Below the pieces are notes generated by a model. It was not told where the DNA came from and did no database searches. It saw only the letters and a program-made list of their open reading frames with translations. From Pseudomonadota bacterium (GTDB taxonomy: Bacteria > Desulfobacterota > Syntrophia > Syntrophales > UBA5619): a stretch of DNA of 20,944 bases. Made by a program: the position numbers and the translations under genes. Positions 17,100 through 20,944 of the stretch are shown in pieces (position 1 is the first letter of the stretch; each line of letters begins with the position of its first letter). The stretch is taken from contig JAHJQP010000058.1 of the NCBI GenBank assembly GCA_018819165.1, positions 1-20,944 of the forward strand. The letters run 5' to 3'.

Positions 17100-17873
17100 A
17101 TGCTTCTGGTCATTGATGTGGGAAACACCAATACGGTTATCGGCCTCTATGACGGAGAGGAACTGGTCCACGACTGGCGGATCAGAACCGTCAGCAATCA
17201 CACCGTCGATGAATACGGAATGCTCATCCTCAACCTCTACAAGAACAGCAGGATCAGTTCGAAGGCCATCAAGGACATCATCATCTCTTGCGTTGTGCCG
17301 CCGATGTTGGACATCCTCGAACCCCTCTGTCAGAAATATTTCAACATCAAACCCCTCATCGTCGGACCCGGGGTAAAGACGGGGATGCCCATCCTCTACG
17401 ACAACCCCAGGGAGGTGGGAGCAGACCGGATCGTCAATGCGGTGGCCGCCTATGAGAAGTACCGGCGGGAGATGATCATTATCGATTTCGGCACCGCCAC
17501 AACCTTCGAATACATCTCGCCGAAGGGGGAATACATGGGGGGCTGCATCGCTCCGGGGATCATGATCTCAACCGAGGCTCTGTTCGAGCGGGCGGCCAAG
17601 CTCCCCCGGGTGGAACTCAGCAAGCCCCGCTCCGTCATCACGAAGGATACGGTGAGCGGGATACAGGCGGGGATCATGTACGGCTATGCGAGCCTTGTGG
17701 ACGGGATCGTCGAGCGGATGAAGGCCGAGATCGGATCCGAGCCGCTCGTCGTGGCGACCGGGGGCCTCGCGAGCCTGATTGCCGGGGTCGCGAAGCATAT
17801 CGATGTGGTTGACGAGATGCTTACCCTTGAGGGATTGCGCATCATCTTCATGAGGAACAGGCCGAACCCCTGA
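17100..17873 (+). CDS. coaX: Type III pantothenate kinase CoaX
   Basis: First step of CoA synthesis: phosphorylates pantothenate. The 257-residue ASKHA-fold protein has LLVIDVGNTNTVIG (2-15, phosphate loop with D6), PREVGADRIVN (103-113), the DFGTATTFE loop (129-137) and the C-terminal VATGGLASL. Type III enzymes are not feedback-inhibited by CoA and need a monovalent cation. GAAAGG near 17087-17092, inside the end of birA, serves as ribosome site. It is co-transcribed with birA. Confidence 0.97.
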   Translation: MLLVIDVGNTNTVIGLYDGEELVHDWRIRTVSNHTVDEYGMLILNLYKNSRISSKAIKDIIISCVVPPMLDILEPLCQKYFNIKPLIVGPGVKTGMPILYDNPREVGADRIVNAVAAYEKYRREMIIIDFGTATTFEYISPKGEYMGGCIAPGIMISTEALFERAAKLPRVELSKPRSVITKDTVSGIQAGIMYGYASLVDGIVERMKAEIGSEPLVVATGGLASLIAGVAKHIDVVDEMLTLEGLRIIFMRNRPNP

Positions 17874-17895
17874 AAAAATGTGGGGCGCGACCTTA

Positions 17896-17950
17896 CTTCT
17901 CATTCCTTTATCCGGCGGCGGGAACGGTAATGTTGACGAACCATGAGAAG
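17896..17950 (+). promoter_or_regulatory. Inverted repeat overlapping the coaE ribosome site
   Basis: CTTCTCAT (17896-17903) and ATGAGAAG (17943-17950) are perfect complements 39 bases apart. The right arm contains GAGAAG, the only Shine-Dalgarno-like bases before coaE, so pairing could hide it in the mRNA. Eight pairs with a long loop could also be chance. Confidence 0.25.
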
Positions 17951-17955
17951 CAGTG

Positions 17956-18585
17956 ATGCTGAATGTAGGCTTGACAGGCGGGATTGCCAGCGGGAAATCG
18001 ACCGTTGCCCGGATGCTGAAGAAAAAGGGCGCCATCCTCATCGACTTAGATGAGTTGGCCCATGCCGTCCAAAAGCCGGAAGGACCTGTCTGGATGGAGA
18101 TCGTCCGCCACTTCGGTCAGGATATCCTCCAGGCGGACCGAACGATCGACCGTCGTAAGCTGGGCGCCGTCGTCTTTGCCGATCGGGCGAAACTGGATCT
18201 GCTCAATCGTCTCGTTCATCCGGCCGTTCTCTCGGAGTGGCAAAGGCGGATGGAGGAGATCCGGAAGACGCGGCCGGATGCCATCGTCCTGTCAGACATT
18301 CCGCTGCTCATCGAGGCCGGTCTAATGCCGATGGTGGACGTGGTCCTCCTCGTTTATCTTTCCCCGGAAGAGCAGGTCCGGAGGCTGATGGCGCGCAACG
18401 GTTACAGCCGGGAGGATGCCGAAATACGGCTCGCTTCGCAGATGCCGATCGGAGAGAAGATCCCCCATGCCGACTTCGTCATCCATAATGAAGGCCCTCT
18501 GGAGGAGACACGCAAGGCGGTCGGCGCGCTATGGAAGGAACTCCGGCAAAGGCACACCGGCGTCGATCGGAAACCGGCTGATTAA
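17956..18585 (+). CDS. coaE: Dephospho-CoA kinase CoaE
   Basis: Last step of CoA synthesis: phosphorylates the 3'-hydroxyl of dephospho-CoA. The 209-residue P-loop kinase has GGIASGKST (8-16), LIDLDELAH, RRKLGAVVFADRAKLDLLNRLVHP, DIPLLIEAG and the LMARNGYSREDAEIRLASQMP lid region. A GTG at 17953 is in frame directly before the ATG; ATG is preferred. coaX and coaE, the two ends of the same pathway, are separated by only 82 bases. Confidence 0.96.
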   Translation: MLNVGLTGGIASGKSTVARMLKKKGAILIDLDELAHAVQKPEGPVWMEIVRHFGQDILQADRTIDRRKLGAVVFADRAKLDLLNRLVHPAVLSEWQRRMEEIRKTRPDAIVLSDIPLLIEAGLMPMVDVVLLVYLSPEEQVRRLMARNGYSREDAEIRLASQMPIGEKIPHADFVIHNEGPLEETRKAVGALWKELRQRHTGVDRKPAD

Positions 18586-18600
18586 GGGGTGAGGGAGAGT

Positions 18601-19836
18601 ATGGATGTACTCACAAATCCCCCCGGAAAAATCACACCTTCTCCCTGGCCCGTAGTATGGGCGCTTTCCGTAACGGAGATCATATCTTGGGGTACGCTCT
18701 ACTACGCGATTTCGGTTCTCATTGCGCCTATCGAGCAGGAGCTTGGATGGAGCAGGGATTCCATCGTTGGCGCCTTTTCCCTCAGCCTGCTCTTTGCTGG
18801 AATAGGTGCATTTCCGATTGGTATTCTCATCGACCGTCTGGGCGGACGTGTGGTGATGGCGGTTGGCTCGTTCGCAAGTGCGCTGCTTCTTGTGCTGCTC
18901 AGCCAAGCCCAATCCATCCAGGGCTTTTACTTGATTTGGGCAGGGCTCGGTCTGACGATGGCGATGGTATTGTACGAACCCGCCTTTGCGGTGATAACAG
19001 CCGGGTTCGGCAGCGATGCGCGAAAGGCCATCACGACGCTGACACTTGCCGGCGGACTTGCGAGCACCGTGTTTTGGCCTCTGACGCAGGGGATCGTATC
19101 CGCACTTGGATGGCGGTATGCGCTGATCGTGCTCGCGTCGTTCAACCTCTTTGTCTGCGCCCCGCTGCACGCATTTTTTCTCCCCGCATCTTCGGACAAG
19201 AGGCCGGCGACGAGGCAAGAGACGAATGAGCCGGGACCCGACCGGAAGGCATCAGCATTAGGGCTCATCCTCAAGACAAGAGCATTCTGGATGTTGGCGG
19301 TTGCGTTTGCCGCCAACATGTTTGCATACGCATCTTTGACGGTTCATTTGATTGTGATGCTGCAGGAAAAGGGGTTTTCGATTGGCAACGCGGTCTGGCT
19401 CGCGGCGCTCATCGGTCCCATGCAGGTCTTGGGGCGTATTGGAGAGTTCACCATCGGCTCTCGTTACCGCGCGCAGCAGGTCGCTTTCTTCGCTTTGGCG
19501 CTGCTGCCGATAGCGCTGATCGGCTTGAACTTCGCCGGTTCAGCGTGGGGAATGGTTGTCGTCTTCGTGGCAGTCTGCGGTGCGAGCAATGGGATCATGA
19601 CCATTGCCCGCGGAACTATGCCGGCAGCGATCTTTGGGAGTGAACACTATGGCGCAGTGAACGGAGCGCTCTCAGCCCCTGTCATTGCGTCAAGAGCGCT
19701 TGGTCCGCTTATCGGATCCATTGTCTGGTCCAGTTTTGGAAACTACGATGCGGTGCTGTGGTTGCTGACTGCGGTCGCCCTGTTGGCAGTCGTCAGTTTC
19801 TCATTCGCAATAAGCACGGCGAAGCAGGTGCAGTGA
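18601..19836 (+). CDS. Major facilitator superfamily transporter
   Basis: Inner-membrane secondary transporter of unknown substrate. The 411-residue protein has about 12 hydrophobic segments in two halves split by a polar loop (SSDKRPATRQETNEPGPDRK). The MFS motif A-like GILIDRLGGR (74-83) lies between segments 2 and 3. The ATG at 18601 follows GAGGGAGAG (18591-18599); a GTG at 18589 overlaps that site and is rejected. It begins 15 bases after coaE, so it can be read from the same transcript. Codon third positions look less GC-rich than those of the upstream genes, which hints at recent transfer. The stop lies in a small hairpin. Confidence 0.9.
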   Translation: MDVLTNPPGKITPSPWPVVWALSVTEIISWGTLYYAISVLIAPIEQELGWSRDSIVGAFSLSLLFAGIGAFPIGILIDRLGGRVVMAVGSFASALLLVLLSQAQSIQGFYLIWAGLGLTMAMVLYEPAFAVITAGFGSDARKAITTLTLAGGLASTVFWPLTQGIVSALGWRYALIVLASFNLFVCAPLHAFFLPASSDKRPATRQETNEPGPDRKASALGLILKTRAFWMLAVAFAANMFAYASLTVHLIVMLQEKGFSIGNAVWLAALIGPMQVLGRIGEFTIGSRYRAQQVAFFALALLPIALIGLNFAGSAWGMVVVFVAVCGASNGIMTIARGTMPAAIFGSEHYGAVNGALSAPVIASRALGPLIGSIVWSSFGNYDAVLWLLTAVALLAVVSFSFAISTAKQVQ

Positions 19837-19842
19837 CCTGCT
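19823..19842 (+). other. Hairpin spanning the MFS stop codon
   Basis: AGCAGGT (19823-19829) and ACCTGCT (19836-19842) form a perfect 7-pair stem; the TGA stop sits in the loop and first stem base. No T-run follows, so it is not a standard terminator, but it may protect the mRNA end. Confidence 0.4.
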
Positions 19843-19960
19843 GGGCGACAATGAAACCTGGCGCATCTATATATTTCGTATTTTTACCTCTGCAAAAGTT
19901 GAGATTATCTTCCTTGGGTAGTGTCTCAGTTTAAAATAATCACCCCTTGAAATATTCTTC

Positions 19961-19989
19961 TTGACTTTCTGTAAGAAAATTTTTATTAT
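19961..19989 (+). promoter_or_regulatory. Near-consensus sigma-70 promoter upstream of the NYN gene
   Basis: TTGACT (19961-19966), exactly 17 bases, then TATTAT (19984-19989): 5/6 in both boxes, with AT-rich DNA upstream. Transcription would begin near 19996, giving a leader of about 105 bases before the gene. It is the best promoter match in the window. Confidence 0.7.
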
Positions 19990-20022
19990 GCCTCCACGCT
20001 AGTTGATATCAGATTCTAAAAC

Positions 20023-20087
20023 TGCCCCTTGCAACGTTTTGGGAACCAAATTAAAATTCCAGAGCCGACCAAGGGGCATTGCTTTTT
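20023..20087 (+). terminator. Structured leader with terminator-like hairpin (attenuator or small RNA end)
   Basis: TGCCCCTTG (20023-20031) and CAAGGGGCA (20070-20078) make a perfect 9-pair stem. Its 38-base loop contains a second hairpin, TTTGG-GAA-CCAAA (20038-20050). Four bases after the main stem is a run of five T (20083-20087). It stands between the promoter and the NYN gene, so it could end a small RNA of about 90 bases (about 19996-20087) or attenuate the gene. The long loop is unusual for a simple terminator; no known riboswitch class was recognised. Confidence 0.5.
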
Positions 20088-20099
20088 CTGGGGGTCTTG

Positions 20100-20729
20100 A
20101 TGAGAAAAGTTGTCTTCATGATCGACGGTTGGTTCATGAGAAAGACCATTCATGAAGTAAAAAAATTCCCATACACTGGCCCGGAGATCCGAAAATATTG
20201 CATTAGGCATCTAAAGAAAGATGATTACCTCTACCGGATATTCTATTACGACACTGAACCGCTTGATAAAAAAGGACACAATCCCATTACAAAGAAAGCT
20301 ATAGACTTCAACAGGACGCCCGTTGCAATAGCTCAGAGAAACCTTTTTAACTCGATCAAAAAGACTCCGAATTTTGCTCTGAGGCTTGGTAAGACCGTAT
20401 GGAGGAACAACGAATGGTTATTGAAGGCTGACAAGATGAAAGCTCTTCTTGAAAAGAAAATCACAGTCGACGACCTCACGGAAAACGATTTTCGTCCTTT
20501 GATTGAGCAGAAGGCTGTTGATATGAAATTGGGGTTAGACATCACGTATATTGCGACCAAGAGGCTCTCGGATCTACTGGTAATCATTACTGGAGATGCG
20601 GATATTGTACCTGCCTTAAAATTTGCGAGGCGCGAGGGCATGCAGGTCTGCTTAGATCCACTGTGGCACCCCATAAGGCCAGAACTCTCCGAGCATGTTG
20701 ATTTCATCAGTACTTGCATGAGTCGATAG
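20100..20729 (+). CDS. NYN-domain (LabA/DUF88-like) putative ribonuclease
   Basis: PIN-like nuclease fold predicted to bind metal and cleave RNA; target unknown. The 209-residue protein has the acidic residues expected of the family: D9 in VFMIDGWF, K138/D141/D147 in EQKAVDMKLGLD, and D166/D168 in ITGDADIVPALKFARREG. The middle part (about 60-120) is rich in lysine. ATG 20100 is preceded by GGGGG (20090-20094); an in-frame TTG at 20079 lies in the leader hairpin and is rejected. The gene is clearly more AT-rich than the rest of the window and has its own promoter, consistent with an accessory gene. No toxin, antitoxin or defence partner is seen beside it. Confidence 0.85.
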   Translation: MRKVVFMIDGWFMRKTIHEVKKFPYTGPEIRKYCIRHLKKDDYLYRIFYYDTEPLDKKGHNPITKKAIDFNRTPVAIAQRNLFNSIKKTPNFALRLGKTVWRNNEWLLKADKMKALLEKKITVDDLTENDFRPLIEQKAVDMKLGLDITYIATKRLSDLLVIITGDADIVPALKFARREGMQVCLDPLWHPIRPELSEHVDFISTCMSR

Positions 20730-20885
20730 TATCCAGAAAGTACCTATCCGGAATTTTATCTTCAGCATTCCGAAGTTCCATTATGCATGATGACCCTATG
20801 AACAAAAAATTGGTAACGTTCAAAAGGTGGGGCAAACTTTTTCAATAGGTGTTTTTTGGAATGGCCGATAGATGTTTGAGTGGAG
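20730..20885. other. AT-rich noncoding stretch, no confident feature
   Basis: No gene is supported here. A short + strand frame encodes 21 residues (ATG at about 20781, starting MHDDPMNKKL) without a ribosome site. On the minus strand a frame is open from the window edge down to a TGA at 20764-20762 (60 codons, unrecognised), which could be the tail of a gene outside the window or chance. Confidence 0.4.
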
Positions 20886-20944
20886 TTACCCACAACCGCG
20901 TCCGGCCGTGCTATTAAAGGGCTGCCAGACGCGGATGTGGATAA
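20886..20944. repeat. 17-base inverted repeat with two DnaA-box-like 9-mers, at window edge
   Basis: TTACCCACAACCGCGTC (20886-20902) and GACGCGGATGTGGATAA (20928-20944) are inverted copies matching at 15 of 17 positions, around a 25-base centre. The outer nine bases are TTACCCACA and, on the minus strand, TTATCCACA, which is the exact consensus DnaA box. The repeat touches the window edge and may extend further. It could be the end of a mobile element, a dispersed repeat, or a DnaA-binding site; nothing else of an origin is visible. Confidence 0.55.

Noticed and set aside
19900..19960. Possible insertion-sequence end near GTGTCTCAGTTTAAAA
   Set aside because: No transposase, matching inverted end or target duplication could be found in the window.
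20023..20087. Known riboswitch upstream of the NYN gene
   Set aside because: No conserved riboswitch core was recognised and the gene is not a metabolic enzyme or transporter.
20762..20944. Minus-strand frame open to the window edge (60 codons)
   Set aside because: It runs through the inverted repeat and has no recognisable motif; a chance open frame of this length is plausible. Sequence beyond the edge is needed.
20886..20944. Chromosomal replication origin
   Set aside because: Only two DnaA-like boxes, no box cluster, and no dnaA, dnaN, gidA/mnmG or rpmH nearby.
1..20944. CRISPR array, tRNA or rRNA genes
   Set aside because: No regularly spaced repeats, tRNA-like cloverleaf sequence or rRNA segments were seen.

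Overview
The window looks like a GC-rich chromosome segment from a deltaproteobacterium-like anaerobe, possibly Syntrophales-like. This rests on gene content and order (mutL-miaA; valS-nadC-birA-coaX-coaE), outer-membrane lipoproteins and a decarboxylase/carboxylase-type carboxyltransferase. It is an inference; no rRNA or other taxonomic marker is present. Almost all genes are on the + strand and tightly packed. The only confident minus-strand gene is the first one, which runs off the left edge.

Layout. 1-1505 (-): carboxyltransferase subunit of a biotin-dependent acyl-CoA carboxylase or decarboxylase, C-terminus cut off. A divergent 161-base gap leads to pgk (1667-2863), then truA (2937-3680) and rfbD (3677-4528), the last two overlapping by 4 bases. 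4593-8362: a cell-envelope pair, a 920-residue lipoprotein (GNA1162/DUF799-like domain, FN3 domain, two beta-helix segments) followed by a secreted LPP20-like protein, closed by a clear hairpin terminator at 8407-8444. 8470-11221: mutL (TTG start) and miaA. 11416-12615: a TPR lipoprotein with SLH-like repeats. 12717-18585: valS, nadC, birA, coaX and coaE, mostly with short gaps, a housekeeping and cofactor run (NAD, biotin attachment, first and last steps of CoA synthesis). 18601-19836: an MFS transporter with a different codon flavour.

From about 19837 to the end the DNA becomes visibly AT-rich. It holds a near-consensus sigma-70 promoter, a hairpin with a T-run, a NYN-domain putative nuclease gene (20100-20729) and a terminal inverted repeat containing two DnaA-box-like 9-mers. 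This last kilobase, perhaps with the MFS gene, is the most likely acquired part of the window.

How the genes connect: BirA would biotinylate the carrier partner of the carboxyltransferase encoded at the left edge, and CoaX/CoaE supply the CoA its substrates are built on. The three envelope proteins (4593-7355, 7478-8362, 11416-12615) probably act at or near the outer membrane. No CRISPR array, tRNA, rRNA, recognisable transposase or complete known defence system was seen. The best candidates for something undescribed are the lipoprotein/LPP20 pair and the structured leader in front of the NYN gene.
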